Shown here: piece by piece, positions 16,701-25,369 of the stretch
How the letters are laid out: every line of letters begins with the position of its first letter
Numbering within the stretch: position 1 is the stretch's first letter
DNA from: JAFDZV01 sp035549015
GTDB taxonomy: Bacteria; Bacteroidota; Ignavibacteria; OLB7
Assembly (NCBI GenBank): GCA_035549015.1
Contig: DASZRW010000120.1
Span: 1 to 64,000 of the forward strand
DNA length: 64,000 bases
Direction of reading: 5' to 3'
The notes under the pieces: model-generated
The model's input: only the letters and a program-made list of their open reading frames with translations
Database searches by the model: none
Told to the model about the DNA's origin: nothing
Translations under genes and position numbers: made by a program

Positions 16701-19700
16701 CAACCGGGGCATATTCTCGGCGCAGCTCAGCATCACCTTCGAGGGCATCCTGGAGGGAGTGATCGGCTTCTTCAACCCCACCAGCGGCAACGGCACGGAG
16801 ATCTATTACTGGCTTCAGGGAACTCTCGGTGTTGTTGGGCGCATTCAGGGAAGCGTAAGCTTCGCCGTGATATCCGCAAGCGTCTCGCTGGTTGTGTATG
16901 CCCGCATCGGCGCAACGTTCGAATCGTACCAGCCGCTCGTGCTCTTCTTCGAGGCCGGCGTCGATGTGAACCTGACTGTGCGCATCGGAGTTGGCTGGCT
17001 GAGCACCGATATCAGTTGTTCCTTCTCCACCAGCATCCGTGAGTCGTTCACGATCCCGGTGCGCGGCAACGGCACGGCGCCCTGGGTTGGCGGCGGCCAG
17101 CATGCTCTGCCGAACGGTGCCGCGCCGCATGGCATGATCGAAACGAAGGGAGCTGCCCCGAAGGAGATGGGAGCTCTCAGTTGGGACACCATCGACATGG
17201 CGGGCACAGGCGAGCGGGTTCTGCTGGAGTTCCGCCCCATGTACACGGTGGCGGAGGGACCGAACGGCCAGAAGTCCAACTATGTGGCCATGCTGTTCCT
17301 CCGCAGCGCGTCGGAGTCAGAGCGCGAGACCGATCACGGACGTGTCAACCAGATCACTGCCACGGACTTCGAGGCACTCGCGACGGGCATGCTCGTATGG
17401 GCGATCAACGCCTCGGTGAATGCTGATAACGAGACTGCGGTCGATGTGTCCAATATCGATGTCGAGCTCCTGGACAAGGATGTGCGGATCGATCACCTGC
17501 AGGAGGTGTTCGATTCGCTGGCACGCCATGCGGGAGCAGCGCCGAGTTTCGAGACGCAGGAGTTGCTCGACTTCCTTCATCTGTACTTCGAACTGGTGAT
17601 CGTGCCGCTCCAGCAAAACCGGAACTCGGTGAATGGAGGGAGCTCGCAGGACCGTCCCACGCTCGCCGTCTTCCCGATGCCGCCGGACCTCGAGTTGAAG
17701 GCATTCTACGACGACACGATGGTGGCCGACATCGACTTCGGAACGTACAACATGGTTCCGGACAGCTATTCCGGTGAGATCGCGAACCACTTCAACGCGA
17801 TCGCCATGCAGTTCCAGACGGCCCTGGAGGCGAGCTCCGACGCCGCGGAAATGCAGGCCGCGCCGGAGTACACGGGCGACGAAGAGTCCATGGCATCCTA
17901 CGTATTCGATGACTACTTCCTGCTCCTCGCACGCGGCGTGGTTCAGGCTGCAATGAACCTCCTGAAGGAGTATTCGGTCGATGCCAATGGGCAGACACTC
18001 GCGGATCTGGAGGACACCTATGGAGTCGATCCGGGTGAAGTGGGAGTTGCAAATGCGGATGCATCCATCATTGCGCCGGCCCGATTGCAGGTTGGCGGCA
18101 TCTGGGTAACCACTGCGGCCGGCGATACGTTCGCGGCCCTTGCTGCGGACAATGGGTTCACGACCGGCAATGACTTTCTCGAGAGTATCGGTCGCCTGAA
18201 TGCACTCACGCCTGGCCTCGTGGCAACCGACACGGCGATAACGATTGGTGATGATTCCATCGACGTTGTCGAGAACGAGACGCTCTACTCCATGGCGACA
18301 AGGCTGCATGCGTCGCCGGGGGCGGTGGCCATCACGATTGCGTCGCGGCAGGTGCTGAACGCCGGCAGGAGACTGTTCCTTCCAACGGTTCCCGCAACCG
18401 TCCTCACCGTTGGAAGCGAGACCAATCTGCGCGCCATCGCGTCGCGCTACGTGACGACGCCGGACATGCAATTCGAGACGGACCTCGCGCTGATGAATGC
18501 GTTCGTTCCGGGAATCTTCGTTCCGGGAACCATCTTCACGATGGCAACCGGCGATGCATATCTCTCCACGGCGACCGACTCGCTCTGGACGATCGCCGCG
18601 GCGGTTGGCTTCACTGTCGAGTCCGTGGCCGCTGCCAGCAACGAGCTCTCCGGCATCATCGCACCCGGTGTGCGCCTCAGCATCCCGCCCGCCTCGGTTG
18701 GCCTGCCCGATCCGCCAACGTTGCGCCAGGTTCAGACCACGTATGGCGTCGCCATTGCCGACGTGGCATTCATCAACGCCGACGTTCTCGTGCTGGAAGA
18801 TGAGGACGGGCGGATCGAAGTTCCGAACGCGCAGAAGATCAACATTCGGACGCTGAAGAAGGAGATGCTGGATCGCGATCAGTTGATCGATCTCGGCGGC
18901 GTGGTCTCGCGCTTCATGGTGCCCGGATTGCGCCTGCCGATCCCGACACAGCAACAGGCTCCCGAACCGGGGCTGTGGCCGAACTGCGAGCCGGATGGGC
19001 TGTACCGCCTCACCGGCCAGCAGTTCGAGCTGGACAATCCACTGGGGGGAGCAGCCGGCGGACCGCATCTGGATGTGATGCTCGTTGGCGGAGCCAACGC
19101 GGGTTGGTACTCGATGGAAGGGGACATGGAGGATTACGTAAACCCGGAGAACGATCTGGAGGTATATGTAAATCCGGTGCGTGTCCGGCTGGAGCCGGCT
19201 GATCTGGACAAGCTGGATCAGATGGCCAACGAGCAATTGCTGGTTGATGCCTCGCCGTACCGGAAGATCCCGATGTCGCAGACGCAGCCGAAGCGCTTCC
19301 CGCTTGGCCGTCCGGTGCAGATTCAGATGTCCGGTGCGTTTGCCTACACCATCGGCACTCCGCCGAGCGGCGTGCTCCCCACGATCCTCAACTTCTCCGA
19401 GGGAATGCGGCGCGTACTGGCCCTGCCGCTGAATCCCGAGCAGCGCTTCGATCTCGCACTCGAACGGCCGGATGGCTCCGTCGGGACATTGAATGTCTAC
19501 TCGTGGGCCACCGCGATCACCGTGAAGGTGCGCCGCGTTCGCCTGCCGGACGGATCGCCTGCGGCAATGACCTACGAGCTCGATGGTGCGGACGCCGAGG
19601 GAACGCTGACGCTGGAGAAGATCGTTTCCCGTGGAGGCGCTTCCGGCTTCGGGTTCATTCAGGATATCCACGTGCTGTTTGCCGGCCAGGGAGTTGGAGC

Positions 19701-22700
19701 CCTGCAGACCGATGGCCCCAACGCGATCAGTGCCTTCATCCTGCAGACCAATCTCTCCACGCTCACCAATCCGCAGGGATCGAAGAGCCTGGAGTTTGCG
19801 AAGGGTGTTCCGGCCACGGTGGCGAACGATTTCAAGGACAACCGCGCCGAGATACTGCGGGTGCTCTGGGAGGGGAGCATCGTTCGCTCCGGCGGATATT
19901 ATCTCTACTATCGATGCGGCGCCGCCTCGCGCGGGCTCCCGGACAGCGCCTTCAAGGATGACGGCACCGCGGACATCACTCTGCTGATCACCTACGGCTA
20001 CGGAGCCGGGAACTATGCAACCAGCGGCCTGCCGCCGTTCGTGAACCGGGTCGTGGTGGGAGCAGATGTTACCCAGGCTTCCGCTTTTGCAGTCTCGCAT
20101 CAGCAGTCGATATCGGTAGCAGTGAACGGCACCACCACGCTCAACCAGTTGATGGCATCCTATCATACCAACCTTGCCGATCTGGCCGCAGACCTTGGCG
20201 GGCAGGGCCTGAGCGTGACGTCGATCGCCGTTCCCGGTACCGTGTACCAGGTGGCGCACGGAGGCGAGACGCTGGGTGCGGTTGCAAACCGGTTCCATCT
20301 CGGCATCGATGCCATCAAGAGCGCGAACACGGATCTCGATGCCGGCCTTACGGCCGACAGTGAGTTGCCGGAGTACCAGACCCTTGTGATCCCGCCATTT
20401 ACGCATCCGGTTACTGCCGGCCAGAACCTGGCAGGCATTGCCGGGATCTACAATGTGCCGTTGACCGACCTCGTTGCTCCGCTTGCCGGCTCCGCAATCT
20501 TCGCGCCCGGACCGAATGTGAATATCCGCAGCCGCCTGATAACGAAGGCGCCCACGGTGCCGCCCGGCCACACCGGCTTCCAACTGTTCAGGGTTCCTCA
20601 GCCGACGGCAAGGGTGGATGACGAGCCGACCATTGCCCAGCAGTTGGAATCGCTCTACAGTCTGCTTGCATACTGGCTTGTGCAGAACCAGTGGTGCGAT
20701 GGAAGCATGGAAGGGCTGCCGCGAGGGCCTGGCACGGAGTTGGCCCAGTTCACGGATCTGCCGGATGTGGAGGGCCGTTGGAAGTACGAACAGGTAATCC
20801 CGGCATACCGGTTCGTTCACAGCGCGTTGCCTGCTGCGAACCCGTACCGTGGTGTTGGCGCACTCGTGGAGATCGGGGTGGACTGGCGCGACGTGTTCGG
20901 CAATCTGCTGAACTATGTGTTCGAGGTTGACGGATGCTGGGGATCGAACATCCTTCCGGCTCGGCTTGGCTACACCGACGAAGTAATCGGCATCGGACGC
21001 TGGCCGTCGGTGAGATCGTCGTACGGCATCGGTTTCGACGGCAATTCCAATCCAACGAATGAGATCCTGTTGGAGTTCGATGTTGCGCGCTATCTGGTTG
21101 CACCGGATGGCGAGCAGGCAAGCCTGGGGGATGTTTACAACATTGCCAGCGCCGACTACGAAGCATACAGACGCATCGCAGATCAGCTTGCCTGCGCCGA
21201 TGTCACTGCATGGGGAAGCACCACGCTCGGCGGCGGGCCGCAGACGCTCAGCATTGCAGCACTTCGTGTCTGGGTGGGAAGCATCGTCAGCTTCCTCGAT
21301 CAGCTCTTCGATGTGCTGATCGATCCGAATGCGCCGCAGCCCGATATTCCTGACGATCTCACGCTCCCTATTCCGGCATCGTTTGCAAACAACGAGGCGA
21401 TCTTCCCATTGATCGTTCGTTTCGGAATCAAACGCACGGGGCGTATCGACGATGCATTCCTGGACATGCCCGCCGTGCGCGAGGCCACCGAGGATATCGA
21501 ACCTGCCGGGCCGATCAGGGACTTCGCCACGAATTTCGAGTGCATCTATGGCGGGACGAAGCTGGCCGCGGGTCTCTCGCGTCTGGAGGATGTGGAGACC
21601 GACTCGCGCAATCGGCTCTGGGTGGTGAAGCTGGGGCAGCTCATCGGCGACAATCGTGACCAGGGTCCATCGAACCCCAACAAACGGTTCCAGTATGCCA
21701 TCAACGCCCAGCAGCAGGTGTTCTTCGCACCGATTCCGCTGGCTACGTCACCAATCGGATCGGAGGATCTGAACGTCTACAACTACGTTTCCGGCCAGGG
21801 GCTTGCGGACGCTGTCACCAAGAAGACCTACAAGGGAGTCGACCTCGATGCCTGGGGACGGGCCTTCCTGAATGCAGTCGATACCGTTCTGCTTCCGCAG
21901 TATGCAACTCCTGCTCATCTGCTCGATCTTGGGAGCGCCGCCCCGGCCGGCACGCGCGCTCTGGAGACCATCATCGCCGCAAAGCGAACGATTGCCGCCG
22001 CCATCACGGGTATGGTGCAGGAGATTGGTGATACCGGACTGGGCAACCTGGGCGAGGCCGGCGAGCTCTTCAGCCAGCGGCTGCTGGTACGGTTGTCCGC
22101 AGCATACGAAACCGATGCGATCGTGCAGCTTGGCGTGAACGTGGACTCGCCGTATGCCGATGCGGATACCACCTATGTACCGAAGCTGTACGGGCAGACG
22201 GTGGGACGACGGCCGGGAACGGAAGATTCGAAGCCGGAGTTCACGCTCTCCACGGCGCGTGTTCCACTTGCACGCGAGAGCCAGCACCTGACCTTCCTCT
22301 TCAGTGCGGAGACGGCGCTGCCCGAACGGCTGTTCGAGATCGACGTGGATTTCAATGTCAGCGCATTGGAGTATCAGATTGCCGACGTTCCGGGAATTGC
22401 GGATTATCGTGCGTCATCCTGGCTCACGTTCATAATTCCGCCGGACTCGCCGTCTGTGACGGTCTCCGTGCCGGTACCGATTCGAAAGTTCCCGCCCACA
22501 CCAACGCTGATCCAGCAGGAGCTGATCACCACGGTGGATGCCACCGACGACGAGGAGGAATACAATGCATTGACACTTGCCGAGACACGTGAGTGGCAGT
22601 ACGGGTACACGTACGAGCGGGTGCAGGGAACGCACGATGTAATCTTCACTTCGCCTCGATTCAATGTGGCCAACAGCGAGCTTCCTCACGGCATCGGCTC

Positions 22701-23889
22701 GGAGGATCCTGATCTATTCCAGGCGCTCGCGATGTTCGATCATGCATGGGATGCGATCCAGCAGGATCTGTTCGAGCCGTTGGTAAAGATCCGGCAGGGT
22801 GTTGCCGGCGCGGACGACGGCAAGGCCGATGCCGCTCTTACGGCGTTCGCGGCGATTGCCGCCAAGGTGGCCGGTGCATGGGGACGCTGGATGTGCGATC
22901 GCGATTTCTATCGGCCGTCCTACGGAGCGGAGGATCCATACCTGTACGTGGTGAGCGAAGACGATCGGGACATCCTTGTCGAGGCGCAGGTGGTGCGGCG
23001 ATTCACGATTGCCGTCAGAGTCTGTAGCGGCCAGGCGGACGTTCCGCTTCCACGTATAGACGTTGAGGGGTGGGAAACGCATCCGGTTGACAATGTATTG
23101 CCAGGATGGAGAATGTTCTGGTATTCGGCCGAAGGGGAGAATGGGACGGAGATACTGGACAAGGATACCGCCGCGGAGGACCGCCAGCGAACGGTGGTAT
23201 TTGAAACACTGGATATTCTGAACAAGCAGAATGCATGGGGCGGGGTATACACTACCCGGAATGAGAACATCTTCGACGATGCCGCATGCAATCCAGTTGC
23301 TCAGATTCATACGAACCCGGAGTTCATCTATCGTACTCCGATGGTTCGCTTCGGAAGCCTGCTGACCCCGCTCATCGAGTATGACGGGACGATCAATGTC
23401 GGGAGCCTGAATCCGGCGGAGCCGAGCCCGAAGGGAATCAGGAGCCACATCGGCACGTTGTTCACGAAGTTCTTCGAAGGGATTCAGAATCCGGCGCCGA
23501 ACGAGACCCGCAGCATTCGCGTGGATTGCAGGTACGAATATCGCCTGGGCAATCCCTACGGCATCGTGAACCCGATGATCGTTACGCTGCCGATCGTGAT
23601 GTCGCCGCCGTTCGATTTCCGGATACACGCGGACGAGGATACGGCATGCCCGCAACAGGCAACCACCTTTGCATGTGCACTTGCCGATGCGATCACCACC
23701 TGGTACTACGCTCGGTTACCGGAGCGGGATCAAGGCCGGTTCATTTTCGACATCGCAGTCTATTCGAGCCTGGGGAATACGGGCAAGCTGCCGATCTATC
23801 ACGTGAAGTCGCTTCGGCTGAACCTGAGCGACGTGAATGATCTGACCGAGGATGATTGCAATGATGATGGCGACGATGGCATGGGATGA
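13771..23889 (+). CDS. Giant protein (3372 aa) with two blocks of LysM-like repeats
   Basis: ATG 13771 follows 'gggag' by about ten bases, only 15 bp after the hydrolase stop. The 10.1-kb gene is intact. Residues 1-1100 are beta-rich with long amphipathic or glycine-rich stretches (for example FGIGLSLGIGKSINRGIF near 970). A Gly/Ala/Pro linker lies near 1096-1135. A first LysM-like block spans about 1400-1730 and a second about 2110-2255, with clear repeats such as YQVAHGGETLGAVANRF and HPVTAGQNLAGIAGIYNV. Between them is a beta domain with 'LWEGSIVRSGGYYLYYR'. The remaining 1100 residues are unassigned and end in an acidic tail (DDCNDDGDDGMG). There is no signal peptide or transmembrane helix. 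LysM repeats usually bind peptidoglycan or chitin, so contact with a cell wall is plausible, but the export route is unknown. Confidence 0.9.
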   Translation: MSLSALRTTLSNLANTGSMNLVPDTVTDEATKTSIRTLLVLMNLESLSLSFAGPNDQRVVLSDGETVVTVNASATLYTRADRTVTIRFEETNAGSARCILTSTIDVTTIDGLAPLGLFASRTFTGLDLATTVFGAPQLTVRSSERTFVLESVPLNDPTVVLTEPRISLNSLRFRVERSLAAAADTSAGEAPDTLLAVVGNLTISRDISGDSVSLEVRIDIPVNAFGGLDRVRLLLTSGDPQSGGISFRSILGILGVDSQLSSLPPAVQGFTQLQLQSFEVVTRSLTSVDSLRLTIGTTSTWTIASNVSLSGISFTVDVRSPFNSPSLMVTATGTITVDGASLTTLVGVPIPFNQGNWVVSCNTPDNINLYKLSKLPGDFDISSLWVPFGTQTALLINLNYLTLTFNPVNGTFSLIDFRVIFPDQWQIIPGVFTVSNPEIGLTIENPMSSSRNISADILGLASFFDLADVEFRAQRAGGRWMLSANTINPINLGALFAKFFQGDPPDWLNAIKTYSITSIRFEYTTSGGSQPGVFFLGASIQNTWNYDLGGQPGAVQLTSISASVGSQPDPAQPAQRIWTFAVSGTVRLYDTLNVTGSFQYRTGNGQGSGAEIAVEFDGVRGVYNSANKRIDVSLGNRTIGDLVNTLNRLVNGQGASDYQFESPWDLVAGISLQGLVFSFYFDGNSQKRCGITYRFPTPVDLGFMKIVSVSVIVTINKKIRFEAEVIPFTATTPSPFGWNLDDANVPKPPGRSARIIDLKYLGIGQRLELMGANATRSVDDGIAAMKTAFANPSTTSHPLTGMQAGLRYNPQMNWLVGADFQLFGALAIGLIFNDSNIAGVRVGVDRDSFRYLGGLKFEILYKKVTESIGVYQMEIRVPDAIRQIELGQVSITLPIIAFELYTNGNFKVDFGFPKDNDFSRSFMLQVFPFLGAGGFYFALLEGATSPRLPANYNPNTGVFRPVLSFGIGLSLGIGKSINRGIFSAQLSITFEGILEGVIGFFNPTSGNGTEIYYWLQGTLGVVGRIQGSVSFAVISASVSLVVYARIGATFESYQPLVLFFEAGVDVNLTVRIGVGWLSTDISCSFSTSIRESFTIPVRGNGTAPWVGGGQHALPNGAAPHGMIETKGAAPKEMGALSWDTIDMAGTGERVLLEFRPMYTVAEGPNGQKSNYVAMLFLRSASESERETDHGRVNQITATDFEALATGMLVWAINASVNADNETAVDVSNIDVELLDKDVRIDHLQEVFDSLARHAGAAPSFETQELLDFLHLYFELVIVPLQQNRNSVNGGSSQDRPTLAVFPMPPDLELKAFYDDTMVADIDFGTYNMVPDSYSGEIANHFNAIAMQFQTALEASSDAAEMQAAPEYTGDEESMASYVFDDYFLLLARGVVQAAMNLLKEYSVDANGQTLADLEDTYGVDPGEVGVANADASIIAPARLQVGGIWVTTAAGDTFAALAADNGFTTGNDFLESIGRLNALTPGLVATDTAITIGDDSIDVVENETLYSMATRLHASPGAVAITIASRQVLNAGRRLFLPTVPATVLTVGSETNLRAIASRYVTTPDMQFETDLALMNAFVPGIFVPGTIFTMATGDAYLSTATDSLWTIAAAVGFTVESVAAASNELSGIIAPGVRLSIPPASVGLPDPPTLRQVQTTYGVAIADVAFINADVLVLEDEDGRIEVPNAQKINIRTLKKEMLDRDQLIDLGGVVSRFMVPGLRLPIPTQQQAPEPGLWPNCEPDGLYRLTGQQFELDNPLGGAAGGPHLDVMLVGGANAGWYSMEGDMEDYVNPENDLEVYVNPVRVRLEPADLDKLDQMANEQLLVDASPYRKIPMSQTQPKRFPLGRPVQIQMSGAFAYTIGTPPSGVLPTILNFSEGMRRVLALPLNPEQRFDLALERPDGSVGTLNVYSWATAITVKVRRVRLPDGSPAAMTYELDGADAEGTLTLEKIVSRGGASGFGFIQDIHVLFAGQGVGALQTDGPNAISAFILQTNLSTLTNPQGSKSLEFAKGVPATVANDFKDNRAEILRVLWEGSIVRSGGYYLYYRCGAASRGLPDSAFKDDGTADITLLITYGYGAGNYATSGLPPFVNRVVVGADVTQASAFAVSHQQSISVAVNGTTTLNQLMASYHTNLADLAADLGGQGLSVTSIAVPGTVYQVAHGGETLGAVANRFHLGIDAIKSANTDLDAGLTADSELPEYQTLVIPPFTHPVTAGQNLAGIAGIYNVPLTDLVAPLAGSAIFAPGPNVNIRSRLITKAPTVPPGHTGFQLFRVPQPTARVDDEPTIAQQLESLYSLLAYWLVQNQWCDGSMEGLPRGPGTELAQFTDLPDVEGRWKYEQVIPAYRFVHSALPAANPYRGVGALVEIGVDWRDVFGNLLNYVFEVDGCWGSNILPARLGYTDEVIGIGRWPSVRSSYGIGFDGNSNPTNEILLEFDVARYLVAPDGEQASLGDVYNIASADYEAYRRIADQLACADVTAWGSTTLGGGPQTLSIAALRVWVGSIVSFLDQLFDVLIDPNAPQPDIPDDLTLPIPASFANNEAIFPLIVRFGIKRTGRIDDAFLDMPAVREATEDIEPAGPIRDFATNFECIYGGTKLAAGLSRLEDVETDSRNRLWVVKLGQLIGDNRDQGPSNPNKRFQYAINAQQQVFFAPIPLATSPIGSEDLNVYNYVSGQGLADAVTKKTYKGVDLDAWGRAFLNAVDTVLLPQYATPAHLLDLGSAAPAGTRALETIIAAKRTIAAAITGMVQEIGDTGLGNLGEAGELFSQRLLVRLSAAYETDAIVQLGVNVDSPYADADTTYVPKLYGQTVGRRPGTEDSKPEFTLSTARVPLARESQHLTFLFSAETALPERLFEIDVDFNVSALEYQIADVPGIADYRASSWLTFIIPPDSPSVTVSVPVPIRKFPPTPTLIQQELITTVDATDDEEEYNALTLAETREWQYGYTYERVQGTHDVIFTSPRFNVANSELPHGIGSEDPDLFQALAMFDHAWDAIQQDLFEPLVKIRQGVAGADDGKADAALTAFAAIAAKVAGAWGRWMCDRDFYRPSYGAEDPYLYVVSEDDRDILVEAQVVRRFTIAVRVCSGQADVPLPRIDVEGWETHPVDNVLPGWRMFWYSAEGENGTEILDKDTAAEDRQRTVVFETLDILNKQNAWGGVYTTRNENIFDDAACNPVAQIHTNPEFIYRTPMVRFGSLLTPLIEYDGTINVGSLNPAEPSPKGIRSHIGTLFTKFFEGIQNPAPNETRSIRVDCRYEYRLGNPYGIVNPMIVTLPIVMSPPFDFRIHADEDTACPQQATTFACALADAITTWYYARLPERDQGRFIFDIAVYSSLGNTGKLPIYHVKSLRLNLSDVNDLTEDDCNDDGDDGMG

Positions 23890-24281
23890 TGATGCGGAAG
23901 TAGCAGCTGGGGCCGATATGGCTTCATGATGGCGGATGCATCGAACGAAGGCGTCTCGTTACCTCCGGTGACGGGACGCCTTGTTTGATGGAATGATGGA
24001 GAGAGCCCGGAACAGGAAGCGTGATGAGCGAAGCAGACGGAGGAACGGCGCCAGAGACGGCGGGGCCAATCCGGAGGGCAGGCGGCGGACCGCCGAGAGG
24101 AAGGAGATGGAGTGGCAGGCGTGCTCAGCGCGGCCTGAGGCATCCGGATAGAGAAGGCGAACATCAACGTCCTCAGCATCTCCAACGAACCGCCGTATGC
24201 CGAACGGCGTGTACGGTAGTGTGGTCGCCGGGGGAGGGTGACCTCTCCGGCTACCTGATTGAGTGCCGACTCCCGGTGCTC
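23890..24281. other. Convergent intergenic region
   Basis: The spacer separates the giant gene from the facing pYEATS gene. It holds the plus-strand terminator at 23948 and otherwise nothing I can support as a gene. Confidence 0.6.
23948..23988 (+). terminator. Terminator of the giant-protein operon
   Basis: aaggcgtctcgt (23948-23959) pairs with acgggacgcctt (23971-23982), 12 bp with one G-T pair and an 11-nt loop, followed by tgttt. It lies 58 bp after the giant gene's stop codon. Confidence 0.75.
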
Positions 24282-25334
24282 TCACCGCTCCCGAAACTCC
24301 TGCGGCGCATTCGGCACCTGCACGGGATCGGCCAGGTCCAGCTCCAGCAGGATGGCACCGTTGTTTGCTTCAACGCCAACGGTGAACGCGCCGAGCGAGT
24401 TGAATGAGTAGGTGAGAGTGCGGTCCGCTCCAAGCGCCAGGTTCACTACATCCGGCTTGAATGTGGGATGCAGGTGAATCGCTACACTGTTGGAGGTGAC
24501 CTCGGCCGTGGAGGAGGCGGTGATGGTGAGTGTGACGTTGAAGAAGGCTTTGCTCCACCCGGCCGCGCTTACCGATGCGCTTATGCTCCAGCCGTCATGC
24601 TGCGCCAGCCCTCCGAACATTCCCTTGGCCGGATCGGAGGACATGAGATCCCGGTCGGACTCGGGATGTGCGCCCCGGATGCCGGGCGGTGCTGCCTTGA
24701 ACTGCTTCCCCGCTCCGGGCAATGCTCCCGTCCGTGCGGTGCGCCACACCACGGCCGCCAGTCTGGACTGGTCCTCCTTCGCCTGCTCCACATCGGCGCG
24801 AACGATCTCGCCGGCCTTCTGCGCTTCCTCCGAGGTTGTGCTTGCCGACTGCGATATCTCCATCGCCTTGTCCGACCGCTGCTGTGCCGCGGCGGATTTC
24901 TGTATGGCTGTTTCAGACTTCTGCTTGGCTTCGGCGGCCATTGCGATCACCTGCCTGGAGACGGAGCCGATGAAGGCGCGGGAGGAGATGGCTGCCGCAA
25001 GACAGAAGCCGCCATAGATGAAGAACTGCCATCCGGAGAGCCCTGCCGAGTCCGTGGTGTCCACGAGTTTGCTGTCCGCAATCTTCAGGAAGAGCGGCAC
25101 CAGAAACGCGGCGCCCACACCGCGAACCACCGGCTGCCACATGGAGGTGTCCGTCGGCACCGGCGGTACGGAGTCCGGCGCGGGGGCGGGATGGGGGGCC
25201 GACGTTCCGGAGGCGTCCGGGGCCGGCGGGTGCGACGCCGGGTGTCCATCCGGAAAACCGAAGTAGCTGACCAGCCCACCGAATACGCCGGCGAGAACCG
25301 TGAGCGTAATGAGCATCGGGATCTGTGCTTCCAT
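24282..25334 (-). CDS. 3-TM, coiled-coil and prokaryotic YEATS (pYEATS) domain protein
   Basis: A 350-aa protein starting at ATG 25334. Three membrane helices lie at about 9-27, 68-86 and 104-123, with a Pro-rich loop between the first two. 'VVRGVGAAFLVPLFLKIA' and 'FIYGGFCLAAAISSRAFI' match the three-TM module known to accompany prokaryotic YEATS domains. A coiled coil of Ala/Glu/Lys/Ser repeats (about 128-195) links to a C-terminal pYEATS-like domain (about 220-350) with 'DPAKGMFGG', 'IHLHPTFKP' and 'GAFTVGVEANNGAILLELDLA'. Eukaryotic YEATS domains read acyl-lysine. The prokaryotic versions are membrane-linked sensors of unknown ligand. It faces the giant gene and is 35 bp downstream of the acyltransferase gene on the same strand. 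Confidence 0.85.
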   Translation of the reverse strand: MEAQIPMLITLTVLAGVFGGLVSYFGFPDGHPASHPPAPDASGTSAPHPAPAPDSVPPVPTDTSMWQPVVRGVGAAFLVPLFLKIADSKLVDTTDSAGLSGWQFFIYGGFCLAAAISSRAFIGSVSRQVIAMAAEAKQKSETAIQKSAAAQQRSDKAMEISQSASTTSEEAQKAGEIVRADVEQAKEDQSRLAAVVWRTARTGALPGAGKQFKAAPPGIRGAHPESDRDLMSSDPAKGMFGGLAQHDGWSISASVSAAGWSKAFFNVTLTITASSTAEVTSNSVAIHLHPTFKPDVVNLALGADRTLTYSFNSLGAFTVGVEANNGAILLELDLADPVQVPNAPQEFRER

Positions 25335-25369
25335 GACGACATCTCGACAGAATGAATGGCAGGCCGTAA

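Noticed and set aside
17317..20820. 1167-codon minus-strand frame inside the giant gene
   Set aside because: It is the antisense of a strongly biased coding frame. Its translation is His, Arg and Gln-rich without domains, while the plus frame has LysM-like repeats.
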